A stretch of 45,840 nt of DNA from Chloroflexota bacterium (lineage in GTDB: Bacteria; Chloroflexota; UBA6077; CF-72), in NCBI GenBank assembly GCA_019247515.1, contig JAFAOS010000214.1, positions 1-45,840 of the forward strand, in the 5' to 3' direction. Made by a program: the position numbers and the translations under genes. The notes beneath the pieces are model-generated. The model was given only the letters and a program-made list of their open reading frames with translations, made no database searches and had not been told where the DNA came from. This document shows, piece after piece, positions 1 through 10,426 of the stretch (positions within the stretch are counted from its first letter, which is position 1; every line of letters begins with the position of its first letter).

Positions 1-1912
<1,912 letters not shown>

Positions 1913-2039
1913 GGGCTTACTCACACCTCCGTGATGCGCGACGACGACGCGACAGGAAACGAGCGGGACGAAGGGAACAACTCAGGCTGCCGCGGGGCGG
2001 CGCGGCAACGGACGACTCAGTAGTAGATAAAAACAGAGA

Positions 2040-2085
2040 ACCTCAAGTATACGCCTGGTGACAGCGACCATGCCACAAAGCACAC
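2040..2085 (-). promoter_or_regulatory. Putative rpoB promoter and start of a ~127-nt leader
   Basis: On the minus strand a TATACT -10 box lies at 2051-2046. No good -35 matches it at 17 bp, so this is tentative. Transcription would begin near 2039 and leave about 127 nt before the rpoB ATG. That leader contains a GC-rich hairpin (GCCGCG/CGCGGC) and ends in the GGAGGTG ribosome site. Confidence 0.35.
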
Positions 2086-2087
2086 AA

Positions 2088-2128
2088 GGCCTCGCGGCCA
2101 TGAACCCCTGTGTTCATGCCGGGAGGCC
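2088..2128 (-). terminator. Long hairpin between rodA and rpoB
   Basis: An inverted repeat with an outer stem GGCCTC/GAGGCC and a perfect inner stem CATGAAC/GTTCATG closing a 6-nt loop. In the minus direction it lies about 245 nt past the rodA stop and is followed by a weakly T-rich stretch. It could end the mreBCD-rodA transcript before the rpoB promoter. The T-tract is poor, so it may instead be a processing site. Confidence 0.4.
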
Positions 2129-2227
2129 GACGCGTCTGAAATTGGCTAAGGGTGAAGACGCACTCTCTCGCCCGGCAGCATAGCACGATTTGGTGGGAGC
2201 CCGCCTATGAGCCGGCTTCGCACCCGC

Positions 2228-2365
2228 TTGGGACCTCATGGCGTCCAGCGGGAACACAAATCCCCCCACCCTGGGGTCCCCCACTGGGAAAGCAGACCTC
2301 CACGCCGCGTGGGTCCCCCCTGGGGAATCGCCGCTTCCCGCACCTGGGTCCCCACTGGGGAAAAA
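2228..2365. repeat. Degenerate tandem repeat, ~36-bp period
   Basis: Three clear copies and one decayed copy of a unit containing GGGTCCCC(C)ACTGGGGAA lie at about 2273-2291, 2309-2329 and 2345-2365, with the decayed copy near 2228-2252. The invariant GGTCCCC cores are 37 and 35 bp apart. The array ends just before the rodA stop codon. It holds no convincing gene. Its role is unknown. Confidence 0.65.
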
Positions 2366-2372
2366 CTTTACG

Positions 2373-3506
2373 TCAGTATCGGTACTTCAACCTGTACAGC
2401 AGGACGCTCTGGACTATTCCCAGCGCCGCCAGGTTGGTGAGCAGCGACGTGCGGCCGTAGCTGATGAACGGTAGCGGGATGCCCGTGACGGGCAGCAGCG
2501 TCAGGTTCGCCCCCAGGTTCGCTACGGCGGCGAACAGGATCATCGCGGCTACCCCGAAGGTCAGCAGGCGGCCGAAGTCGTCTCTGGACATGTCCGCGGC
2601 GCGCGTCAGACGGAACAGCAGCATCACGAACAGGCAGAACAGGAACGCCGCGCCGATGAAGCCGAGCTCCTCTGCCGCGGCCGAGAAGATGAAGTCCGAC
2701 TGGGTAATACGCAGGAAGCCCAACTGCGACTGGGTGCCCTCCAGGTAGCCGCGGCCGAACAGGCCGCCCGAGCCGATCGAGATGCGCGCCTGCAGCACGT
2801 TGTAGCCCTCGTCGAAGGCGGCGTGCTCGAGGTCGAACAGCGTGCCGAGAAAGGTCACCAGGCGTTCGCGCATGTAGTCCTTCATGCCGATCCAGACCAG
2901 CGGCGCGGCGACCGCGCCACCGACGAACAGCAGCAGCGCGTGCCGCCAGCGCACGCCGGCGACCAGCACCAGCGTGGCCCAGATCATCAGAAACGACAGC
3001 GACGTGCCGAGGTCAGGCTCGACGAACACCAGGGCGATCGGCACCACAACCAGGCCCAGCGACGCCATCAGGCGTTTGAACGACAGCGGGCCGTCGTGTT
3101 TGTCGCCTAGCACACGCGCCAGCGTGATCAGCACCGCCACTTTGGCGACCTCGGATGTCTGCAGATCGAAGGCCCCGAGATTGATCCAGCGGCGCGAGCC
3201 GTAGTCCGCGTCGGCGCCGCCCTGGCCGATCACCAGCACCAGGACCAGCAGCGCGATGGCGAAGCCGTACAGGTGAAACGCGTAGACGCGATAGATGCGG
3301 TAGTCGATCAGACTCACGCCGACCAGCAGTCCGAAGCCGACCGCGGCGGAGACGCCCTGACGAATCGCGTAGCTGCTGGGCGGCAGCAGGCCGGTGCACG
3401 GCGAGGCGCACGTGGCACTGTGGATCATCGCCACGCCGGCCAGGACGAGGCCAAGGACACAGGCGATGATGACGAAGTCGAACTGTTGCCAGCGGCGTTC
3501 GCGCAT
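2373..3506 (-). CDS. rodA: Rod shape-determining protein RodA (SEDS glycosyltransferase)
   Basis: A 377-residue polytopic inner-membrane SEDS protein, which polymerises lipid II glycan strands for lateral wall growth together with a class B PBP and the MreBCD scaffold. It has about ten hydrophobic helices. SEDS hallmarks are TSEVAKVAVLITLARVLGD, the FVEPDLGTSLSFLMI loop carrying the catalytic Asp, and the C-terminal GIPLPFISYGRTSLLTNLAA. It lies 19 bp after mreD in the mreBCD-rodA operon. The transpeptidase gene mrdA, usually between mreD and rodA, is missing here. FtsW is the alternative SEDS member, but the mre context favours RodA. Confidence 0.93.
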   Translation of the reverse strand: MRERRWQQFDFVIIACVLGLVLAGVAMIHSATCASPCTGLLPPSSYAIRQGVSAAVGFGLLVGVSLIDYRIYRVYAFHLYGFAIALLVLVLVIGQGGADADYGSRRWINLGAFDLQTSEVAKVAVLITLARVLGDKHDGPLSFKRLMASLGLVVVPIALVFVEPDLGTSLSFLMIWATLVLVAGVRWRHALLLFVGGAVAAPLVWIGMKDYMRERLVTFLGTLFDLEHAAFDEGYNVLQARISIGSGGLFGRGYLEGTQSQLGFLRITQSDFIFSAAAEELGFIGAAFLFCLFVMLLFRLTRAADMSRDDFGRLLTFGVAAMILFAAVANLGANLTLLPVTGIPLPFISYGRTSLLTNLAALGIVQSVLLYRLKYRY

Positions 3507-3525
3507 GTGGCGACCGGAACCCAGT

Positions 3526-4029
3526 CTACAGGCGCATCTGGCTCCAGCCCGCCAGCGTGCGCACCAGTCTGCGACACACGACGAAGGCCAACGGCACCAG
3601 CAGCGCGTTCAGCGCGGCGGCCGGGACTGCGGCCGCGTAGGTCTCGATCAGCGGCGGCATGCTGTTGCCGAGCGCCTGGAGGATCAGGAAGTACACCGTG
3701 TGGTACGCGAGCGTGGCCAGCGCGGTAATACCGAGGAAGTACGGCAGGTTGCCGCGGTAGACGTTCACCTCGGGCAGGCCCGCGCAGTAGCCGATCAGCC
3801 CGAACAGGGCGGTGTTGATGCCGAAGGGCGTATAGGTGACCGAATCCAGCAGCATGCCGCCGAGAAACCCGACGAGCGCGCCTTCGCCCGAACCGCGCAG
3901 CATGGCCCAGGCGAGGACCACGACGAGCACGAGGTCGGGACGCCCGCGCACGAGCGGCAGGCTGGGACCGAGAACGGATTGCAACAAGGCCGCGAACGCC
4001 AGGAGCGCTCCGACGACGAGGAACCTCAA
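3526..4029 (-). CDS. mreD: Rod shape-determining protein MreD
   Basis: A 167-residue integral membrane protein with about five hydrophobic segments and the usual MreD size. It is thought to link the MreC/MreB scaffold to wall synthesis enzymes. The family is poorly conserved. The call rests on topology, on the GxxxGxLxDS-like stretch (FLGGMLLDSVTYTPFGINTA near residues 55-75), and on its place between mreC and rodA. It starts 7 bp after the mreC stop, which suggests coupled translation. Confidence 0.88.
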   Translation of the reverse strand: MRFLVVGALLAFAALLQSVLGPSLPLVRGRPDLVLVVVLAWAMLRGSGEGALVGFLGGMLLDSVTYTPFGINTALFGLIGYCAGLPEVNVYRGNLPYFLGITALATLAYHTVYFLILQALGNSMPPLIETYAAAVPAAALNALLVPLAFVVCRRLVRTLAGWSQMRL

Positions 4030-4036
4030 CGGACCG

Positions 4037-4858
4037 TTATTGTCCGCTGTTCGCGAGCACGTACAACCTTTCGAGCTTGTCCATCTCCACGGCGGCCTGC
4101 ACCACCGCCGACTGGAACGGATCGGCGTCCTTGCGCTCGATGCGATCGACCTTGCCCACGACCAGCCCCTCGGGATACACGCCGCCCAGCCCCGAGGTCA
4201 GCACCACGTCGCCTTCCGAAACGACGTCGGTCTGCGGGATGTAATCGATGACCATCAGGTTGCCCTGCGACTCGCCGCGCAGCACGCCCGTGGTGCGCGC
4301 CTCGGTCTGCAATCGAACGCTGACCGAGCTGTTCAGGTCATTGATCAGCCGCACCTTGGACGAGGTGGGATCGACCTTCTCGACCAGCCCGACCAGTCCC
4401 TGGTGGGTAATGACCACGGCGTCCTGCTTGACACCGTCGGCGGCGCCGTGGTCGATGGTTATCGCCTGCACGTATGGCGAATCGTCGCGCGCGATCACCT
4501 GCACGGGCACCAGCGCGCCCGGCCCGGTGCGGTCCCTCATGCTCAACAGATTGCGCAGATCGGCGTTTTCCACCTCGAGCTCGTGCATCTTCACGACTTG
4601 GGACTGGAGCTGATCGATCTGGTCCTTGTAGGCCGCGTTCTCGTCGGCGAGATCACGGACGCGGGTGATCGTCGACACGAAGTTGGCGGCCTCGTCCATC
4701 GTGCCCGAAAAGCCCATCTGGAGTGGGGCGAGCGCCGTCGACGCCACGTCCTCGACGTCACGCCATGGCCCTGGAAAGAGGAAGAGAACTGCCAGGCCCA
4801 CCACCACCAGGGTGCTGACCCAACGCGGGAGACGCCGGCGCGGAGCCTCGCTCATCAT
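4037..4858 (-). CDS. mreC: Rod shape-determining protein MreC
   Basis: A 273-residue single-pass protein: a short basic cytoplasmic tail, a membrane helix at about residues 14-31, a coiled coil at about 70-110 (leucine- and acidic-rich, including YKDQIDQLQSQVVKMHELEV), then the two beta-barrel domains that bind PBPs outside the membrane (LVPVQVIARDDSPYVQAITI; GLGGVYPEGLVVGKV). Its ATG overlaps the mreB stop by 4 bp, a typical coupled arrangement. Length is normal for the family. Confidence 0.93.
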   Translation of the reverse strand: MMSEAPRRRLPRWVSTLVVVGLAVLFLFPGPWRDVEDVASTALAPLQMGFSGTMDEAANFVSTITRVRDLADENAAYKDQIDQLQSQVVKMHELEVENADLRNLLSMRDRTGPGALVPVQVIARDDSPYVQAITIDHGAADGVKQDAVVITHQGLVGLVEKVDPTSSKVRLINDLNSSVSVRLQTEARTTGVLRGESQGNLMVIDYIPQTDVVSEGDVVLTSGLGGVYPEGLVVGKVDRIERKDADPFQSAVVQAAVEMDKLERLYVLANSGQ

Positions 4859-5937
4859 CTGCGATACAACGGACGGCCGGAGTGTTGGTCCACAAGCACC
4901 TTACGGAGAACCTCCAACTCGTTCAAGACCTTACCGGTGCCGCGCACCACGCAACCGAGCGGATCTTCGGCCAGGTGCACCTGCATCTTTGTCCTGCGCG
5001 TGAGCAGATCGGCCAGACCTGGCAGCAACGAACCGCCGCCGGCGAGCGTGATGCCGCGGGCCATCATGTCGGCGACCAGTTCCGGCGGGGTCTCCTCGAT
5101 GGTATCGGTCACCGCGTCGACGATGGCGTTCACCGAGACGGCGATCGCTTCTCGAATCTCGTTGCCGCTCATCTCGAGCTCCGCGGGTAGGCCGGTCACG
5201 AGGTCGCGTCCACGCACGACGACGCTCTGGTCAGGCGTGCGGCCGTTCAGTCCGTAGTAAGCGTTGCCAGCGGCGATCTTGACTTCTTCGGCCATACGCT
5301 CGCCGATCAACAGGTTGTGGCGCTGGCGGGTGTACTGGGCGATGTTGGTGTCCATCTCGTCGCCGGCCAGCCGAATCGAACGCGAAACGACGATGCCGCC
5401 CAGCGAGATGACGGCGACCTCGGTCGTGCCACCGCCGATGTCGACGATCATGCAGCCGGCCGGCTCGGTGATCGGTAAGCCGGCGCCGATGGCGGCGGCC
5501 ATCGGCTCCTCAATCAGATGCGCTTCACGTGCGCCAGCTTCGATGGCCGCGTCGTGCACGGCGCGCCGCTCGACCTCGGTCACGCCCGACGGGATGCCGA
5601 TGACGACCCGCGGCTTGGGCACGATTGTGAAGCGTTCGTGCACCTTGCGGATGAAGTAGTGCAGCATCAGCTCGGTAACGTCGAAGTCGCTGATGACCCC
5701 ATCCTTGAGCGGCCGGACCGCGACAATGTTGGCCGGGGTGCGGCCGACCATGCGCTTGGCATCCGATCCAACGGCCAATGGCCGCTTGGTCTTGGCGTCG
5801 ATCGCCACCACCGACGGCTCATTGATGACGATGCCCTTGCCGCGGACGAGCACGAGCGTGTTCGCCGTACCGAGATCAATGCCGATGTCACGGGAAAACA
5901 GACCCATGACACTGTTGAATGGGTTGCCCAAGGACAT
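4855..5937 (-). CDS. mreB: Actin-like rod shape-determining protein MreB
   Basis: A 360-residue bacterial actin that forms membrane-bound filaments guiding elongation. Phosphate-1 motif GIDLGTANTLVLVRGKG, phosphate-2 DIGGGTTEVAVISLGG and the adenosine motif GGGSLLPGLADLL are intact. The ATG at 5937 gives a 10-residue extension (MSLGNPFNSV) before MGLFSRDIGIDLG. Related proteins usually start close to the second Met (5907), and neither start has a clear ribosome site. It is first in the mreBCD-rodA operon and is divergent from fmt with only 18 bp between, so its promoter must overlap fmt or lie in that gap. Confidence 0.96.
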   Translation of the reverse strand: MSLGNPFNSVMGLFSRDIGIDLGTANTLVLVRGKGIVINEPSVVAIDAKTKRPLAVGSDAKRMVGRTPANIVAVRPLKDGVISDFDVTELMLHYFIRKVHERFTIVPKPRVVIGIPSGVTEVERRAVHDAAIEAGAREAHLIEEPMAAAIGAGLPITEPAGCMIVDIGGGTTEVAVISLGGIVVSRSIRLAGDEMDTNIAQYTRQRHNLLIGERMAEEVKIAAGNAYYGLNGRTPDQSVVVRGRDLVTGLPAELEMSGNEIREAIAVSVNAIVDAVTDTIEETPPELVADMMARGITLAGGGSLLPGLADLLTRRTKMQVHLAEDPLGCVVRGTGKVLNELEVLRKVLVDQHSGRPLYRR

Positions 5938-5955
5938 GTGGGGTCTTGGTGAGTT

Positions 5956-6867
5956 GTGCGGGTAGTGTTCTTCGGGAGTCCCGCGTTTGCGCTGCCCAGT
6001 TTAGAGGCGCTGCACACCGCCGGGCACGACATCGCCCTGGTCGTCACTCAGCCAGATCGTCCAGCAGGGCGCGGACAGAAGCCTACACCACCCCCCGTCG
6101 CGATGTACGCGCGTGAGAAGGGACTGAGCGTCTGGCAAACGAGGACGCTGCGCGGCGCGGAAGCCGACCACGTCCTGCGCGAAACAGGCGCCGACGCGAT
6201 GGTCCTGGTCGCTTTTGCGGCCCTCGTGCCCGCCAACCTGCTCCAGATCGCACCGGGCGGCATTCTGAACGTGCACCCGTCGGTGTTGCCGCGCTGGCGG
6301 GGGGCAGCGCCCATTCAGTCTGCGCTCGCCGCGGGCGACCAGGGCACCGGTGTGAGCATTATCCGGCTGGTGGAGGCGCTCGACGCGGGACCAGTCCTGT
6401 TACAGGAGCTGGTGCCGATCGCCCCCGAAGACGACTACGTCACGCTCGTACCGAGGCTGGCAGCGGTGGGGGCGCGCCTGGTGGTGCGTGCGCTGCGCGA
6501 GCAGCCGGTACCCGTGCCTCAGGACGACAGCCAGGCGACGTACAGCCGGCGCATCGAGCGCGACGACGCGCGCATCGACTGGACTCGGCCGGTCGAGCCG
6601 ATTTTCAACCAGGTGCGCGCCTATCGCGGCTGGCCTGGCGCATTCACGACCGTCGACGAGCGCCACCTCAAGATCTTGCGGGCCTGGCCGGCGGACGGTC
6701 CGCCGGCTGAGCCTGGCACGGTCGAGGCGACACTCGGCGTGCCGCTCGTCGCGGCCGGCGATCGCTGGCTGCGTCTCGACGAGGTTCAGCTGGAGGGCCG
6801 GCGGGCGATGAGCGGCGCCGATCTGTTGCGGGGTTACCCGGGCCTGGCGCGCGCAAAACTGGCATAG
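5956..6867 (+). CDS. fmt: Methionyl-tRNA formyltransferase
   Basis: Formylates initiator Met-tRNA using 10-formyl-tetrahydrofolate. 303 residues, with a GTG start at 5956 giving MRVVFFGSPAFALPSLEAL. The N-terminal formyltransferase domain carries NVHPSVLPRWRGAAPIQ (Asn105, His107) and LDAGP (Asp143), matching the catalytic Asn-His-Asp triad of the E. coli enzyme. The C-terminal OB-like domain includes the NQVRAYRGWPGAF stretch. fmt, rlmN and rpe form a tight plus-strand operon with gaps of 8 bp and -4 bp. The gap to divergent mreB is only 18 bp. The usual partner def (deformylase) is not adjacent. Confidence 0.96.
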   Translation: MRVVFFGSPAFALPSLEALHTAGHDIALVVTQPDRPAGRGQKPTPPPVAMYAREKGLSVWQTRTLRGAEADHVLRETGADAMVLVAFAALVPANLLQIAPGGILNVHPSVLPRWRGAAPIQSALAAGDQGTGVSIIRLVEALDAGPVLLQELVPIAPEDDYVTLVPRLAAVGARLVVRALREQPVPVPQDDSQATYSRRIERDDARIDWTRPVEPIFNQVRAYRGWPGAFTTVDERHLKILRAWPADGPPAEPGTVEATLGVPLVAAGDRWLRLDEVQLEGRRAMSGADLLRGYPGLARAKLA

Positions 6868-6875
6868 TCCCGGCC

Positions 6876-7925
6876 GTGTCGCCCGCTCTGGCTGGCCTGT
6901 TCCCCGGGGAGCTCGAAAACCTGGTCACCGGCTGGGGCCAACCCGCGTATCGCGGTCGGCAGATCTTTGAATGGATCCACCGCCGCGGCGTGCTCGATCC
7001 GCGGCAGATGACCAACCTGCCCACCGACTTGCGCCAGCGACTTGCGCTCGCGCGCGGCGAAGGTGAAGAAGTGCGGCGGCTGACCTCGAGTGACGGGCTG
7101 ACCACGAAGCTGCTGCTGCGCCTGCACGACGGCGAGGAGATCGAGGCCGTCGCGATGCAATCCAGCAGTGGTCGAAACACGATCTGCGTTTCGTCGCAAG
7201 CTGGCTGCGCGATGGGCTGCGTGTTCTGCGTCACCGGTCAGTTCGGCTTTGCCCGCAATCTGGACGCCGGGGAGATCGTCGAGCAGGTGCTGCGCTTCAG
7301 CTCGGGCGCGAGGCCGGTCACCAACGTGGTCTTCATGGGCATGGGCGAGCCGCTGGCCAACTACGACGAGACGCTGCGCGCGATGCGACTGCTCACCCAT
7401 CCATTCGGGCTGCACCTCGGCGCCCGCCGCATCACCGTGTCCACCTCGGGCGTGGTACCGGCGATGCGCCGCCTGGCCGAGGAACGGCTCCAGGTCGGAT
7501 TGGCGATCTCCTTGCACGCGCCCGACGATGCGCTGCGTTCCGAGTTGATGCCGATCAACCGCCGCTGGCCCATCCGCGAGGTGCTTGCCGCGGCTGACTA
7601 CTACGTCGAGTGCACGGGTAGACGGGTCAGCTACGAGTACACCCTCATGTCAGGCGTCAACGACACGGACGCTCTCGCCGATGACCTGGCGAGGTTGCTC
7701 CATGGTCGGCTGTGTCACGTCAACCTGATTCCGCTGAATCCGACGGAGGACATCAACCTGGTCGCGCCCAGCGCGCACAGGGCGGTCGCTTTTGAGCGAC
7801 GACTGCGGGATGCGGGCATCGCCGCGACGATGCGCGTCAATCGCGGCCGCGACATCCTCGCCGCGTGCGGTCAATTGCGCCTGGCCGAGAAGCGTTCACG
7901 GCCCATCGCGGTCGCCGCGGGATGA
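6876..7925 (+). CDS. rlmN: 23S rRNA/tRNA adenine-C2 methyltransferase RlmN
   Basis: A radical-SAM enzyme that makes 2-methyladenosine in 23S rRNA (A2503) and some tRNAs. 349 residues from GTG 6876. The iron-sulfur motif is GCAMGCVFC (Cys111, Cys115, Cys118), followed by VFMGMGEPLANYDE. The C-terminal RGRDILAACGQLR holds the second methyl-transfer cysteine (Cys331). All key residues of the family are present. The stop overlaps the rpe start (ATGA), indicating translational coupling. Confidence 0.96.
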   Translation: MSPALAGLFPGELENLVTGWGQPAYRGRQIFEWIHRRGVLDPRQMTNLPTDLRQRLALARGEGEEVRRLTSSDGLTTKLLLRLHDGEEIEAVAMQSSSGRNTICVSSQAGCAMGCVFCVTGQFGFARNLDAGEIVEQVLRFSSGARPVTNVVFMGMGEPLANYDETLRAMRLLTHPFGLHLGARRITVSTSGVVPAMRRLAEERLQVGLAISLHAPDDALRSELMPINRRWPIREVLAAADYYVECTGRRVSYEYTLMSGVNDTDALADDLARLLHGRLCHVNLIPLNPTEDINLVAPSAHRAVAFERRLRDAGIAATMRVNRGRDILAACGQLRLAEKRSRPIAVAAG

Positions 7926-8584
7926 CCATCAAGATTGCGCCGTCGATTCTCAACGCCGACTTTGGCCACCTGGCCGAGGCGGTGCAGCGCGCCGAAGCGG
8001 GCGGCGCGGACTGGATCCACGTCGACGTGATGGACGGCGCGTTCGTTCCGAACCTGACGCTCGGACCCATGGTTGTCGAAGGCATCCGCCGCGCGACGCG
8101 TTTGCCGCTGGACGTCCACCTGATGATCGAGGACCCGCGTCGCTATGTCGGCGCGTTTCGCGATGCGGGCGCCGACAGCATGACCATCCATCTCGAAGCG
8201 GACCGCCATCCGCACCGCACGCTGGCGCAGATTCGCGAGCTTGGCGCGCGCGCGGGCGTGGCGCTCAACCCGGGAACGCCCGTGGCGCTGGCCGCGGACC
8301 TCGTCGAAAGCCTGGACCTGCTCCTGGTGATGTCGGTCAATCCCGGATTCGGCGGCCAGCACTTCATCGAGCGCGCGTTACGTAAACTCGAGCAGGCGCG
8401 GTCGCTGGTCAGCGACCGCAATCCGACATGCGAGGTCGAGGTGGACGGGGGTGTGAAGCTCGACAACGCGCCCGCCATCGCCCGCGCGGGCGCAAGCGTC
8501 GTGGTGGCGGGGTCGTTCGTTTACCTGGAAGGTGATGGCCCAGAGGCCAACATCCCCGCGCTACGTCGAGCTCTGCTTGCGTAG
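7922..8584 (+). CDS. rpe: Ribulose-phosphate 3-epimerase
   Basis: Interconverts ribulose 5-phosphate and xylulose 5-phosphate in the pentose phosphate and Calvin-type pathways. 220 residues when started at ATG 7922, which overlaps the rlmN stop by 4 bp. A longer frame opens at 7865 but would add an arginine-rich tail absent from the family. TIM-barrel metal and catalytic motifs are present: HVDVMDGAFVPNLTLGP, DVHLM, MSVNPGFGGQ and VDGGV. Its 3' end overlaps the convergent rpmB gene by 24 bp. Confidence 0.96.
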   Translation: MTIKIAPSILNADFGHLAEAVQRAEAGGADWIHVDVMDGAFVPNLTLGPMVVEGIRRATRLPLDVHLMIEDPRRYVGAFRDAGADSMTIHLEADRHPHRTLAQIRELGARAGVALNPGTPVALAADLVESLDLLLVMSVNPGFGGQHFIERALRKLEQARSLVSDRNPTCEVEVDGGVKLDNAPAIARAGASVVVAGSFVYLEGDGPEANIPALRRALLA

Positions 8585-8752
8585 GGTGCGGATGCAGCGG
8601 GTGCAGGCGTAGACACGCCGCGACGCGCCGTTCAGCTGCACCGACGTCTTCTGGACGTTCGGCAGCCAGCGCCGGTTGGTCTTTCGGTTCGAGTGGCTGA
8701 CGTTGTGGCCGAAGGCCACACCCTTGCCACACAGCTCGCAACGGCTCGACAC
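8561..8752 (-). CDS. rpmB: 50S ribosomal protein L28 (zinc-binding form)
   Basis: A 63-residue L28 from a GTG start at 8752: VSSRCELCGKGVAFGHNVSH, then SNRKTNRRW and a C-terminal VYACTRC. Four cysteines (5, 8, 50, 53) make this the zinc-ribbon (C+) form. The frame extends far upstream as an artefact of the antisense of fakA; the GTG is chosen by alignment to L28. A TATGCT -10-like box lies 13-18 bp upstream, so the mRNA may have a very short leader. The stop lies inside the end of rpe. fakA diverges from it. Confidence 0.95.
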   Translation of the reverse strand: MSSRCELCGKGVAFGHNVSHSNRKTNRRWLPNVQKTSVQLNGASRRVYACTRCIRTLRKQSST

Positions 8753-8785
8753 GATTGGCGGTAGGCTAGCATAGGCCGGCGACGC

Positions 8786-10426
8786 ATGACCACGCCGACG
8801 GCGGCACGCGACAGGGGGCGTGCGACGGGTGCCGACCTGCGAACCGCACTCCAGTCGGCATCCACGTGGTTGACTGCCAATGCGGAGCGGATCAATGCGC
8901 TGAACGTCTTTCCGGTGCCTGATGGCGACACCGGAACCAACATGTCGATGACGCTGCAGGCGGCCGTCGAAGGCCTGCACCGCCTCGGCGAAGACGTGTC
9001 GGTGAGCCAGGTCGCGCGCGCGGCATATGAAGCGGCCATGTTGGGCGCGCGGGGAAACTCCGGAGTCATCCTCTCCCAGCTGCTGCGCGGTTTTGCCGAG
9101 GCGCTCACGGACGCGTCCGAGCTCATCCCGTCGGCGCTCGCGGCGGCGCTGGCGCAGGCCAGTGAGGTGGCGTACCACGCCGTGAGTCGACCGGTCGAAG
9201 GCACGATCTTGACCGTGGCGCGCGAGGCGGGCGTGGCCGCCAGGGCGGCCGCCGACGCCAGCGCCGACCTGCCGGACATGCTCGGCCACATCGTGCGCGC
9301 CGCTTCTGACGCGGTGGCCGCCACCCCCATGCAGCTCGAAACACTGCACAAGGCGGGCGTGGTCGACTCGGGCGGCGAAGGCTTTCGGGTGATCCTGGAA
9401 GGCGCGTGGATGTGGTCGACGGGCCGCTCGGTCGAAGACGACGCCCAGACGCATCCGTATAGCCGCGCGCTGGTCGACGCGATCGACCAAGAGTCGACCT
9501 TTGGCTTTTGCACCGAAGTGCTCATGCGCGACGTGGACCTGCCGGTCTCGGACGTCAAGGGCCACATGGAAGCGCTCGGCGAATCGGTGATCGCCGTGGG
9601 CGACCAGTCGCTCATGCGGGTTCACGTGCACACGTTGCGACCTGGCCAGGCCCTCGAGTTCGGCGTCGACCACGGCACGGTCGTGCGCGTCAAAGTCGAG
9701 AATATGGAGCTCCAGCGCGATGCCTTCGCGGCGGAGGCCGGGCGCGCGGCTGACACGCAGGGCCAGCCGGCCTCGAGTATCGGCGTTATCGCGGTCGCGT
9801 CGGGCGATGGGCTGCAAAAGGTGTTTCGAAGCCTTGGCGCGCGCGTTGTCCAGGGCGGGCAGACGATGAACCCGAGCGTTCAGGACATTCTGACCGCCGT
9901 GAACAGCTCTGGCTGCAAGGAGCTGCTGATCCTGCCCAACAACAGCAACATCATCCTGACCGCCAGGCATGTCCAGGAGCTCACGCCGCACTCGGTGGCG
10001 GTGATTCCGACCGAAACTATGCCGCAAGGTATTGGCGCCCTGTTAGCGTTCAACTTTCAATCGGACATGCAGACGAATCTGGCAGCCATGGAGCAGGCCG
10101 CACACGCGGTGCACACGATCGAGGTGACGCGGTCGGTGCGTGAGGCCGAGGTTGACGGCCTCTCGGTCAAGCAAGGCGAGTTCCTGGGGATCGCCGATGG
10201 GCGGGTGGTCGCGTCTGCCGCGTCGGCCGACGAAGCGCTGGTCTCGGGCTTGACTCAGACGCCGATCAACGACATGGAGATCGTGACCATCTACTTCGGG
10301 CGCAACGCGACGTCTGAAGGGACGGAGGCGGTTGCCGCCCGCATCCGCGAGGCGCACCCGGGCCTGGCCGTCGAGGTGGTCGAAGGCGGCCAGCCGCACT
10401 ACCCCTACGTCGTCTCGCTCGAGTGA
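8786..10426 (+). CDS. fakA: DAK-domain fatty acid kinase catalytic subunit (FakA/YloV family)
   Basis: 546 residues. The N-terminal DhaL-like nucleotide domain has FPVPDGDTGTNMSM (Asp46 and Asp48 in the Mg-binding motif) and GARGNSGVILSQLLRGF. A central zinc-binding-like region (STFGFCTEVLM) and a C-terminal DegV-like domain follow. In Firmicutes this family phosphorylates fatty acids held by a FakB/DegV protein. The next gene is exactly such a DegV protein and overlaps by 4 bp, which strongly supports this role over dihydroxyacetone kinase. The acyl phosphate would normally be used by PlsX/PlsY; neither gene is in the window. Confidence 0.9.
   Translation: MTTPTAARDRGRATGADLRTALQSASTWLTANAERINALNVFPVPDGDTGTNMSMTLQAAVEGLHRLGEDVSVSQVARAAYEAAMLGARGNSGVILSQLLRGFAEALTDASELIPSALAAALAQASEVAYHAVSRPVEGTILTVAREAGVAARAAADASADLPDMLGHIVRAASDAVAATPMQLETLHKAGVVDSGGEGFRVILEGAWMWSTGRSVEDDAQTHPYSRALVDAIDQESTFGFCTEVLMRDVDLPVSDVKGHMEALGESVIAVGDQSLMRVHVHTLRPGQALEFGVDHGTVVRVKVENMELQRDAFAAEAGRAADTQGQPASSIGVIAVASGDGLQKVFRSLGARVVQGGQTMNPSVQDILTAVNSSGCKELLILPNNSNIILTARHVQELTPHSVAVIPTETMPQGIGALLAFNFQSDMQTNLAAMEQAAHAVHTIEVTRSVREAEVDGLSVKQGEFLGIADGRVVASAASADEALVSGLTQTPINDMEIVTIYFGRNATSEGTEAVAARIREAHPGLAVEVVEGGQPHYPYVVSLE

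Noticed and set aside
3836-5257. 473-codon plus-strand frame over mreC and mreB
   Set aside because: Shadow of the mre genes; composition is Arg/His/Ser-rich and matches no protein.
8561-10027. 488-codon minus-strand frame
   Set aside because: Only its last 63 residues are real (ribosomal protein L28); the rest is antisense of fakA.
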